A stretch of DNA of 64,000 nt, taken from the NCBI GenBank assembly GCA_021014325.1, contig JAJGQC010000658.1, positions 62,001-126,000 of the forward strand, read 5' to 3'. This document shows positions 1 to 9,957 of this stretch, piece after piece. Below the pieces are notes generated by a model, which saw only the letters and a program-made list of their open reading frames with translations, searched no databases and had not been told where the DNA came from. Each line of letters begins with the position of its first letter. Positions within the stretch are counted from its first letter, which is position 1. This stretch comes from Plazaster borealis. Its lineage: Eukaryota > Echinodermata > Asteroidea > Forcipulatida > Labidiasteridae. The translations under genes were made by a program, and so were the position numbers.

Positions 1-1013
1 GGAACCATTCCATCCCACAGCCTAATATTAAGTGGCAACAAATGTTTTGAGCTTAGTTTAGGACCTTTATGCTGTGTTTCTTTCTTACAGCAGTGCTTGC
101 CTCAGACACCTGTCAGTGTGTGTCACTAAATAAAGTGCAGGTGTCTGATGAGTTGAATGAACTTCCTTGTTAACAAATCCACTATAGATTTTTCTGTCTG
201 TCAAATTTTTCCTGACCATTTCTGTGAAATTACCAAAAATATACACGTACTTTAACCAAAAAACCATTGTTATTCTATTTTAAGTGATTTGGCATTTATA
301 CGTGGTCTAAAAGTCAGTATTTTTTTTGCAAAGAGCATAAAATCCGAAAGTACTTCAAACTTGGAAAGTGTCTTTGAAACATTAAGGAACAAATTTTGAT
401 TTTAGAGGACTTTTTTAGCGGGATAGAAAATCCTATCAAGGGAAAATGTTTCTCTAGAAGATTCTACCTACGGCTTGGAATGCTGCTGTACAGGTGTGGG
501 GGGGGGGGTAGAATCGATCCCCACACCGGTGCACTGCTGCTTGACACAATATGCTCAATTAAATGCAATTAATGATTATTAGTGTTCCGATTGATCATTA
601 AATGCCCATATGATAGGTGGTAGTAGGTGGTAGTTTTGCTTGATGTAGTACTGTAAGTGGACATGTTGGTTGAAGAATCGAGAGTACTATTTTCTGGTAT
701 TTTCACTTTTTAATAAAAGGGTTGCTAAGACTAAGCCTGAAAGTGTGTACACATGTTTACAGTATGCATGTAAGGCTTGTCACAAGCTGTTTATGCCTCA
801 GTGTCTTGGCCTTTAACTTTAATTTTGAGTGGAAAATGTTTGCTTGTGTAACATCAAGTTGCTTATAGGAGTCAATCCAAAAGTGGTATGGAATCATTTT
901 ACTCTGAAGTAAAAAATAAACAGTTAATGGTGGAGTGGAATTGAATCAAAAAAGGAATTTGTATTTGTGTGATTTATCATAATTATTATGTTTTTGTTTG
1001 TTTTACTCTGTAG
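1..1013. other. AT-rich sequence without a recognised gene
   Basis: No convincing exon is visible on either strand. There is a G-run near 495-508 and AT-rich filler. The stretch ends in a pyrimidine-rich tract followed by TAG at 1011-1013, which looks like a 3' splice site in front of the leucine-rich-repeat remnant, so this could be upstream intron of that gene. Confidence 0.5.
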
Positions 1014-1822
1014 GCATGTACACTATTGGAATCTCATCATCAAAGAAGACGAGAAGTTATTTGAAGTGAACAACAAATTAGAAGTGGTCTGGAGTAAGGT
1101 TTGCTGGTAATCACACTTGACCGGAGATTAAGAGGCACAGTATGGCACATTCTGGTTTAGACACTGCCTTCCTCTTTACCGTTATCGTCCTCGCCTTGTC
1201 TGTGGTGTCCAGTGTCGCCCAAGACACGCCTGACGCTGACCAGGACTTGCCTTGTGCGTTTGCTGTATCAATAGACTATTGCAGCTGCTCAGGATAACCA
1301 GTCTGACATGCAGCAAGTGGAGTAAGTCTCTGCTGAGATTGATTCCATCAAACACTACATCCCTCAGGATATCAGGCTCAAACACAAGACATCTTAGGAC
1401 AAGCATCCAACCCTGAGAAACACCCTCCCTAACCTCAGAACATTAGACCTCACTAATAACACCATTGTAGAAATTCAGCCACGCTGGTTCACCTGCAATA
1501 AGTTCCCAGCATTGGAGGAGCTAATCCTGGACACCAATAACATAACCCTCAGCGAAGAAGAAACGTTTAGAGACGTTTCCGAGAAGCTGCGATTGTTGAG
1601 TTTAAATGGCACCCTCAAGAAGAATTACACAGAGATGCTTTGCAACAATTTAAATGCTCTGCAACAAGGAAACTTAACCAACCTTGTTGAGATTCGTCTT
1701 GATAACAATGAATTGGGCTTACTGACACCAACAACCTTACTGTTCTGTGGGAGTTCCAGACTTGAAAGATTGAGCCTCTTCAATAGTAGCCTCATAGCAG
1801 TTCTACAGGGACTTTCATGGTA
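1014..1822 (+). pseudogene. Leucine-rich-repeat receptor remnant (Toll-like receptor type N-terminus), frame-broken
   Basis: An ATG at 1142 in good context (cagtATGG) opens a typical signal peptide with hydrophobic core FLFTVIVLALSVVSSVA, then a Cys-containing cap (LPCAFAV..DYCSCSG) like the LRRNT of Toll-like receptors. The frame stops at the TAA near 1298, but the reading continues in another frame (ITSLTCSKWSKSLLRLIPSN). After about 1400 it continues in a third frame with clear LRR units (LPNLRTLDLTNNTI, FPALEELILDTNNI, LTNLVEIRLDNNELG, LERLSLFNSS) up to a TAA at about 1821. At least two indels therefore break it. A GTAAGA at 1821 could instead be a 5' splice site, and 1014-1141 may be a 5' UTR exon. 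No further LRRs, transmembrane segment or TIR domain follow. The LRR and signal-peptide reading is solid; the Toll-like assignment is inference; pseudogene versus sequence error is open. Confidence 0.55.
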
Positions 1823-4800
1823 AGATTCCTAACATGAAATGTAGTGTTTTACCAGCCCAGGTTGTAATAAGATTGGGTGCAGGGCAAATGCTTGTGCTGG
1901 GAGTTGGCAGTTAACGGTTACATGTAGTTCACAAACTGTAAATTCAGTATTGGTTTACCCGGAGACGTTAATTGAGAAATTAGAAGCCATTTTGTGTCCA
2001 AGAGAACGCATTGGCGAATACAGGGTGCCAGACTAGTCTGCCTATTGGGTTGTGTTGCATTTGGATCGAAAAATGGCGTCCAGCAACCGTGTGACCAAAA
2101 AAAACTGGTCCCTTTATGTCAGACCCTCTCTCAATACACAGCTCTGGTTTTACCCAATTGTTCAATCGGTTTTAAACCAAGCAGTATGATAACCAGTTGG
2201 GTGAGTTTCCATACAGTGACCAGCCAATGAAGTAAATGTGTGATCTCACTTTTCCTGACCAAATGACATCTTGATCTATCGTAACCCTCCGAGACAATGA
2301 ATCATCACTGCTTATTTTGATTGCCGCATTCAAAATACATGTAGGCATGTGTTTAAAAATGTACAAGATCTCTGACAACACCATGCAAGTGATGCAATGC
2401 TGATTTGTTTACAGATTTAGAAGAGGTAAATAAATAAACTGTTGCAACAATGTGTGGCATACGCCGTCTGTGCATTAAAACGAAGAAATAATATTGATAC
2501 AAACCTGTAATGGAGTTGTTTTCAGATATAATAACCAATATCATAGCGCAAAATGGTGCACCAAATGGCTTGAATTGGGCATTCTTTTTACAAATTTTTC
2601 GAACTTCTGAGGGGGCACATCCTCCTCCAACTCCCCTGCGTTGCTACGTGATGGGCGGCACTAACGCGCCGATGTACTTTTCTTTCATATTCGCCTCCCC
2701 AAAAATAGAGCAAGAGGATTGCAGGTTCCTCCTCATATTCCACTTTTGGCCCAAGCAATGGTCAGTCAAACTCCTGATCCACCAGCTGGTGATCCTCACA
2801 CAGAGGTTGGACATTCTCTTCCAACCAGGGTAGGGTCTTCTGCATCCAGCTCCCAGGGTCTTTACCAGACATGCCTGGTAGTGTGGGTAGATCAGTAGGG
2901 GGCACTATTGTGTGTAAATGTTAGTGTTATTGTACCTACCGGTAGGAAAACATGAATAAGTAAGTAGCTCTATAAGTAATTGTTCGTAGACCTGAACCAC
3001 ACTACACTCTGGATTTAAATTGTTGGCAATTAAATCAATTACGTCAAGTACTGAAACGAGGCAGCTGCTGACGGGTTGGAATGGGAGTCGGGCGGATGTA
3101 AAGTCATCGTGCGTTGAAGATATTGCGGTCAATATCAACATTATCATCATACAAAGAGTACGTCATTGTTTGTGCACAAGACCCGTTAAAATGCACCGTA
3201 ATGTGTCACTATTATTGTTGTTTATAATTCAGAGAATTAAATATTGCAAAATCCCACAGGTAACATGAGTATAACAATACAAATACATACAGTTATAAGA
3301 TTTTTTTAAAATACTGATTCACATAAAATTTGTAATTATATGGAGAAGAGGGGAAAATAATTTAACCCCAAAATTACAAAGTTGGGGATCAAGGAAGGAG
3401 TTTATAATGAAATTTTTTCAAACTACAAAAATAACTCCAAACTTTTACTATTGATAACAAAAATAAATAAATAATCAATATACTTATAATAAATGCAGTT
3501 ATTATAAATAACTTTGTCTGTCAGTCATGAAATGTCTCTGAAAATTAAATGTCGCAATTTACTGCACAGTACTATCTACATGGTTATTTTTGCGCATCAC
3601 TAACAAGAATGTGAAACGTTGGCTTTGTTAACAAAAGACTTAACCAAAATAAATGTGTGAATAAATTGCTTCAATTTAGAAAGACATTTGATAATTATAA
3701 ATTATTAAAAAAGTAATTTATTTTGTTTAACTTAATTAAATGTAAAGGGCAATGATAAATTGGCCTATCACTTACAAATTCATAAAATGTCGAAAGCGAA
3801 ATACTGTGTTTTTGTTTCTTATAAACGGGCGCCACTGGTGGGAAAATTTAAAAGCGATCGTACTAAACCGTGCAAAAAAAGCAGCCTCGTTTCAGAAACG
3901 TATTGTTTTAATACTTAAACTGTGATGGGGAAATTTAAAAAAACATTATCTCAGTTGCAGTGAATTTAATAAAATGTTTGTGTTCAGAGATGATTTATAT
4001 ATATATGTATTATGGTAGATTTTAAACATGTATATTAGGGGTACATTATTGCTATGAATATTGAGGTGTAATAGCTGATATAAACAGTGACGTAACCAGG
4101 TATTGGGGGGGGGGCAAGTGGGAGAAAAAGACATAATTTGGGGTTATATGTATTGAACCATTCTTTCGTACATTTTAAAAATTTCTTTTGGGTTTGCAAA
4201 GGTTATGCCGGTTACGCCAATGGATATAAAGCACTGTGTTGTCTTAAAGGGGTTATAAAGCAAAATAGTTAATTTTAAACTCTGCTGATGAGGTTAATTC
4301 AAGGAGTCGCTGACTTCTACCCTTCCTTGATCAGGAAATGCAATATTTTTAACCTGCTTTACAGCAAATAAGGAGTGTTTTTCTACGTTTAAAACAGTCT
4401 AAATTAGAACTGTTAAAAGTAAATTCATTTTGAGACAAGGTGGATCTTATTTTGCTTTAAAAAAAAATCACTACTTTGACATGTAATTCATGTTGACCAA
4501 TTTAAATGATACTAAAAATAACGGACCCATACCTATGTATTTTAAAATTTTAAAATATTTATTTAAATTATTTAATTTTAAATTTTAAATGTTAAACTTA
4601 TGGTTTGTAGTCTTAATAGTCTTTACTTTTACTCGATAAACACATCTTGTATTATGTAATGGGTTGTTTTTTCTACAAATAAACTTTTTTGGGTCAAACA
4701 CCAACAAACATTTCTTCATTATTTTTTCCTCCCCAGGCTCATGCTAAGGTCATAGAGCGCATCTCATTATTTTTATTTTTATTTTTTTACCTATCTATCC

Positions 4801-4838
4801 TAAGGTTTATATAATAACGTCCAAGCAAATTTTTCAAG
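1823..4838. other. Long stretch without recognisable gene
   Basis: The sequence is AT-rich, with many stops on both strands and no pair of splice sites around conserved-looking peptide. Short open frames, for example near 2510-2833 and 3020-3268, show no motif. A C/G-run lies at 4105-4115. Confidence 0.5.
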
Positions 4839-4840
4839 CG

Positions 4841-4930
4841 GCCATGTGGCCCAGTGGGCTAGCTCACAGCTCCCGAATTCTGGAGCTGTGAGCTTGGGGT
4901 TCAAATCCAGGTGGGCCCCTTTTTACCAGT
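4841..4930 (+). mobile_element. tRNA-derived SINE head
   Basis: It contains an RNA polymerase III A box (TGGCCCAGTGG at 4847-4857), an anticodon-like hairpin (CAGCTCC..GGAGCTG), a B box (GGTTCAAATCC at 4898-4908) and a T-run at about 4920-4924. The cloverleaf is imperfect, so this is read as a SINE head rather than a tRNA gene. Its A box is identical to that of the 8.6-12.7 kb satellite modules. Confidence 0.6.
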
Positions 4931-5457
4931 AAAAGGAACTTTTTAAATTTCTTGTAACAATGGGTAGGGCTTGAACCTGGTACCTTGTAGCCACTCTCTC
5001 TTACCGCTTTCTTAAAAATCTAACGGTTTTTGACCTGATGAATATTAGAATGGCCTGACTTAGAAAAATTGGAGCTTGGATTGGGGAGTAAAATTGCTAA
5101 GGGCCGAGGGTTACCTGGGTTCTGAGACTCACCGGGCAAGGGGCTGGGGGTTGCTGGGCTGTCAAGTCAGCCAATGGGCTGGGCTGGGCTGGTTTGACTG
5201 AACTTCCTGGTGTGATGGTAGGGGTAGCTTGGCATGGGATGATATGGCTGGGTGGAGGACTTGGGCTATGGGCTGATGGGTTCGGGTAGGGATATGGACT
5301 AGTCATCATGCTTGGGTGTGGCTGGCTGGAGATGGGCATGATCAAGCTGGGTAGAGGACTGGACCATTGGCAAACGTTAATTGGTATATTTTAACCACCA
5401 TTTATTAAACTTTAAATGCAAAAACAACACCTATGTTAATATTTTATTGATTGATTA

Positions 5458-5640
5458 CTGTTCCTTTGAATCAATTCCACCCTACAGTTACACCACATCA
5501 ACCTATGCTGTACCCACACAACAAGACTTGTTGTCTTCCCATGAACATGTATGTATGTTCATTTTGAACTGTTCCTTTAAATAAATTCCACCCTGCAGTA
5601 AAATCCAATGAACCTACATAACAATACTTGTTTCTACCCA
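5458..5640 (+). repeat. Two-copy direct repeat, about 111-bp spacing
   Basis: The string TTCCTTTGAATCAATTCCAC and its diverged second copy (ttcctttaaataaattccac) start at 5461 and 5572. Both are followed by similar text (ccct.cag, then aacctat/aaccta). Confidence 0.6.
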
Positions 5641-7296
5641 GCATCCCCCATCCCCGAACCAGGCCCATTCCTATACCCATCCCATTCATGCCCCATCCCC
5701 AGCTATCCTAAGCCGTTCCCGCAGCATGATGATTTATACTGCTAGTCCATCTCCCTCAAATTAAACTCCCATCCCTGGCGCCAGTCATCTACCCAGCTAG
5801 CTCATACCCATGTCCAACCAGCCACACCCCAGCAAAATTAATCCATCTACCCTCAAATCGAACTCACAGTCCCAGTTTGATTATAATTATGTCCAACCAG
5901 CCACACCCCCAAAAATTACTACCAGTCCGACTATCGCATTTCTGTTCATTACCGCAAGATCTTGCGGGAGCCAGTTGCGTACCTGTAGTCTTCGACAGGC
6001 ACAGGTGATTGGAACCAGCCAAAGCAAAAAAACAGGTACCCGATTACCGCCTTACACCAGATAAACATATAGTAGGGGTCGGGGTACTCGACGGCTTGAT
6101 GCCGTGACGCGATATTCAAAATGGCCACCAGCCATGCTTGATCTGTGTAAACACCGTGGATGTATTACGATCATTTGATGTTATTTTCTGTCTCTAGAGG
6201 TAAGCTTTATCGTGTAGCTTATTTAAGTTCAAGATGAAGAATAGGAATAGGCCTCGTGTGAACCCGTGTAAACACTAAGATTGTCATAAAACGGTACTTT
6301 TGTGGCTTTCTATTTCCACCTTCATGCACGTAAACAACGGCACTTGGAAGTATACAACGGCCGGATGTAGGTCATTTCATTGTGCCAGTCAATGACAACT
6401 TGCCGTCAATCAAATGAAACAATGTACTTTTCTGTTTAGAGTATCTGGTGTCTGTGTTACGTAATCTTTTACCGCTTGTAGTTTACATAATGTTGTATTT
6501 ACCTCAATGCGTGGATGGTTGTATCTGAGATCAATGTGTGGGCCTAGGCCTACATGTTTCTAAAATGAAATAAGGGAATTACAGTCATGTAACGTCAGCT
6601 GTTGTAAACTGCTTACCAAACAAAATGAAATGTGGTATCATCAAAAAAATTGATAATGGTCTGACGTTTCGACCTTTGCAGAGTCTTCCTCAAAGGCTGA
6701 CGTTCTAAAACGGGTTAAGGTTTGGCACCTACATTCATTAACTCTGAGCATAACCAAATTGTTTGTGTTTTTAAGACACCTTAATGAAAGGGGTTGGGTG
6801 GATATCGATTTGAAAATAAAATTTGCTGATTTTAAGTTGTGATTTCTGTGAAACGATTACCGAATAAAGAGAACGACGATATACTGTGTAATTTTGTTTC
6901 TGGTTGATAATGATATTCAATGTTGTGTGTATTCGAACCTTGCCCAATTCACTGTATAAAAATACAATCAATAAATGAAAGCAAGAGTAGTTCCTCATAA
7001 TCATAGGAACTTCGGTAACAGTAGACATTTTAATCGTTCATCTTTGGTTTGAAATGGTATAACAAAATAATGAGCTCTTCGTTAACTAATAATGATTACA
7101 AACTTAGACAATAGACGTATTCAATGAATTCTTGTACCAAAATTTATAGCTTTAAAGAAGCTGAATCCTTGGCTGAATTTATGTTCACACGCGGCCATAA
7201 ATGATGCATTTAACACCCCCAGGGGGGAAAAACACCCCAAACAACTCTATCCGATTCCCCTTTCGTATCGTAGTCCCCCCAAAAAATTAATAGATA

Positions 7297-7322
7297 AAAA
7301 TAAATAAATAAATAAATAAATA
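7297..7322 (+). repeat. (AAAT)n microsatellite
   Basis: About six consecutive AAAT units are visible. Confidence 0.85.
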
Positions 7323-7688
7323 CAAGATTCAATTGACCGAACACCTATATAAAACTTAGTTCAATCATCCATTCCATACCCAAACCCGTTCTCTTTCCAA
7401 TCCATTATTCAAACCCTAAAACGAAACCACTCAACCGGACACTCAAAATCTAGCGAGAACACCGGTCGGTGAAATGTTTACTGCTAGCCCTTGCAAATTT
7501 CCTCTGACCACGGCATGAACGAGCCTCTAAACCCATTTATATTATAACAGCTCTAGGCCTATTCCTTAATTCCACAACGAGAACCACCGAATCAGACACT
7601 CAAATATTATCCAATAAAAACACATGTGAAATTACGGCATGGCCCTTCGCTACAATTCATGTCCTTGGTCACTGACTCTATACCCACA

Positions 7689-8270
7689 GCGTGTGCCTTC
7701 AACTCAATATTTTTTAAGTCAGAACAGTCTCTCATGTGCCTATGTTTCCCAAGTAAACTAATGGTCCATACCTACAGCGTGTGCCTTCCACTCGAATTAT
7801 TTTGCAAGTCCGAACCAAAGATTCCCCTGTATACCTATACCTATTCCTACGTAAACTCTAACGGTATAGCGTGTGCCTTCCACTCGCAAATTATTTACCA
7901 AGTATAAAGCAAGGATTTCCCTATACCATAGTACCCTGCGTACCCTGTTGACTAATTAACTGATGGTCTATACCTAAAGCGTGTGCCTTCCACTCGCCAA
8001 TTATTTACTAAGTATAAAGCAAGGATTTCCCTATGCCATAGTACCCTGCGTACCCTGTTGACTAATTAACTGATGGTCTATACCTAAAGCGTTTGCCTTC
8101 CACTCGCCAATTATTTACTAAGTATAAAGCAAGGATTTCCCTATGCCATAGTACTCTGCGTACCCTGTTGACTAATTAAACTGATGGTCTATACCTAAAG
8201 CGTGTGCCTTCCACTCGCAAATTATTTACTAAGTATAAAGCACTGATTTTCCCATGCCATAGTATCCTGT
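7689..8270 (+). repeat. Satellite array A, 110-bp module
   Basis: The anchor gcgtgtgccttcca recurs at 7689, 7777, 7869, 7979, 8089 and 8200. Spacing is 88, 92, 110, 110 and 111 bp, so the array becomes regular towards its right end. Each module carries a shared core (taaagcaaggatttccct, then gccatagtaccctgcgta). The same module reappears, diverged, inside the composite array at 9.96-12.7 kb. Short open frames here are incidental. Confidence 0.9.
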
Positions 8271-8394
8271 GTAAAGTATGAACCGAAGGTTCATCAAGTC
8301 TAAAATGCTTATTTTCCTGGGGACCCAAGTGGGTGTCGTAGGTAGGTGTCGGACTCCGGAGGCAGCGGTCCCCGGTTCGAGCCCCGGTCGAAGC

Positions 8395-8490
8395 CCGGTC
8401 CAAGGCCGCGCGGTGAGTGGGGCCGCCCGGTCGAGGCCGCGCGGTGAGTGGGGCCGCCAGGTCGCCACTCACCGCGCAGTGGCACGCACC
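8395..8490 (+). repeat. GC-rich direct and inverted repeat patch
   Basis: Two near-identical copies of about 32 bp (aggccgcgcggtgagtgg, then ggccgcc) are followed by the partial inverse (ccactcaccgcgcagtgg). This is a strikingly GC-rich island between two AT-rich satellite arrays. Just upstream, 8341-8395 holds a tRNA-like stretch (GGTTCGAGCCCC). Confidence 0.75.
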
Positions 8491-8599
8491 GCCCCTACGT
8501 GCTTCTAAAGAAACTTAAAACTTAAAACGAACCTATGCACTTTTTTAATCAAACTTTTTCGATTTATTAAAAAAAGATTTTTAAAACCCGAACTGTTTT

Positions 8600-9957
8600 T
8601 ACGTAGCGGGAATCGATCCGGGACCTTTCGGTCCAGAGTCCTGAGCCCTTCCACTGGGCCACTGCTCCTCTTCCTTAATATGCGTTCGAGTTTAATTTTA
8701 AACCTTAGAATGAATAACTTTAAATCAAAACGTACTAAAAGAACACCCATGAATCGAACCCAGTACCTATGGGTTCAGAATCCGGAGCCCTTCCACTGGG
8801 CCACTGCTCCTCTTACTTAATTTGCGTTCGAGTTTAATTTTAAACCTTAGAATGAATAACTTTAAATCAAAACGTACTAAAAGAACACCCATGAATCGAA
8901 CCCAGTACCTATGGGTTCAGAGTCCGGAGCCCTTCCACTGGGCCACTGCTCCTCTTACTTAATTTGCGTTCGAGTTTAATCTTAAACCTTAGAATGAACA
9001 ACTTTAAATCAAAACGTACTAAAAGAACACCCATGATTCGAACCCAGTACCTATGGGTTCAGAGTCCGGAGCCCTTCCACTGGGCCACTGCTCCTCTTAC
9101 TTAATTTGCGTTCGAGTTTAATTTTAAACCTTAGAATGAACAACTTTAAAACGAAAAGGACTAAAATGACCACCATTATAAGAACCCAGTACCTATGGGT
9201 TCAGAGTCCGGAGCCCTTCCACTGGGCCACTGCTCCTCTTACTTAATTTGCGTTCGAGTTTAATTTTAAACCTTAGAATGAATAACTTTAAATCAAAACG
9301 TACTAAAAGAACACCCATGATTCGAACCCAGTACCTATGGGTTCAGAGTCCGGAGCCCTTCCACTGGGCCACTGCTCCTCTTACTTAATTTGCGTTCGAG
9401 TTTAATTTTAAACCTTACAATGAATAACTTTAAATCAAAACGTACTAAAAGAACACCCATGAATCGAACCCAGTACCTGTGGGTTCAGAGTCCGGAGCCC
9501 TCCCGCTGGGCCACTGCTCCTCTTACTTAATTCGCGTTCGAGTTTAATCTTAAACCTTAGAATGTACAACTTTAAATCAAAACGTACTAAAAGATCACCA
9601 TTGATTCGAACCCAGTACCTATGGGTTCAGAGTCCGGAGCCCTTCCTCTGGGCCACTGCTCCTCTTACATAAATTGCGTTCGAGTTTAATTTTAAACCTC
9701 AGCATGAACAACTTCAAATTAAAACGTACTAAAAGATCACCAGGGATTCGAACCCAGTACCTATGGGTTAAGGGTCCGGAGCCCTTCCACTGGGCCACTG
9801 CTCCTCTTACATAAATTGCGTTCGAGTTTAATTTTAAACCTCAGCATGAACAACTTCAAATTAAAACGTACTAAAAGAAAACCAGGGAATCGAACCCAGT
9901 ACCTATGGGTTCAGAGTCCGGAGCCCTTCCGCCGGGCTACTGATCCTCCTACAAAAA
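8600..9957 (-). repeat. Satellite array B: 142-bp tRNA-like modules with Pol III boxes
   Basis: The motif CAGTACCTRTGGG starts at 8761, 8903, 9045, 9187, 9329, 9471, 9613, 9755 and 9897, which is exactly 142 bp apart each time. On the minus strand most units carry an A box (TGGCCCAGTGG), a D-arm-like GCCC/GGGC hairpin, the string CCGGACTCTGAA resembling a tRNA-Gln(CTG) anticodon loop, a B box (GGTTCGAATC, last base often changed) and a TTTT run shortly after. Acceptor and T stems do not pair well, so these are tRNA-like repeats, not tRNA genes. A related, more diverged unit sits at about 8608-8675. Confidence 0.9.

Larger units (their letters stand above)
4931..7688. other. No gene seen; skewed and simple-sequence patches
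   Basis: 5100-5345 is strongly purine/G skewed on the + strand; its complement reads as a proline/serine-rich frame that I regard as compositional. 5640-5900 has the opposite, C-rich skew. No splice-bounded exon is apparent. 6060-7690 is ordinary AT-rich sequence. Confidence 0.45.

Noticed and set aside
5097..5345. Proline-rich small protein on the minus strand
   Set aside because: The frame reflects a strongly skewed repetitive stretch; no start context, splice sites or domain.
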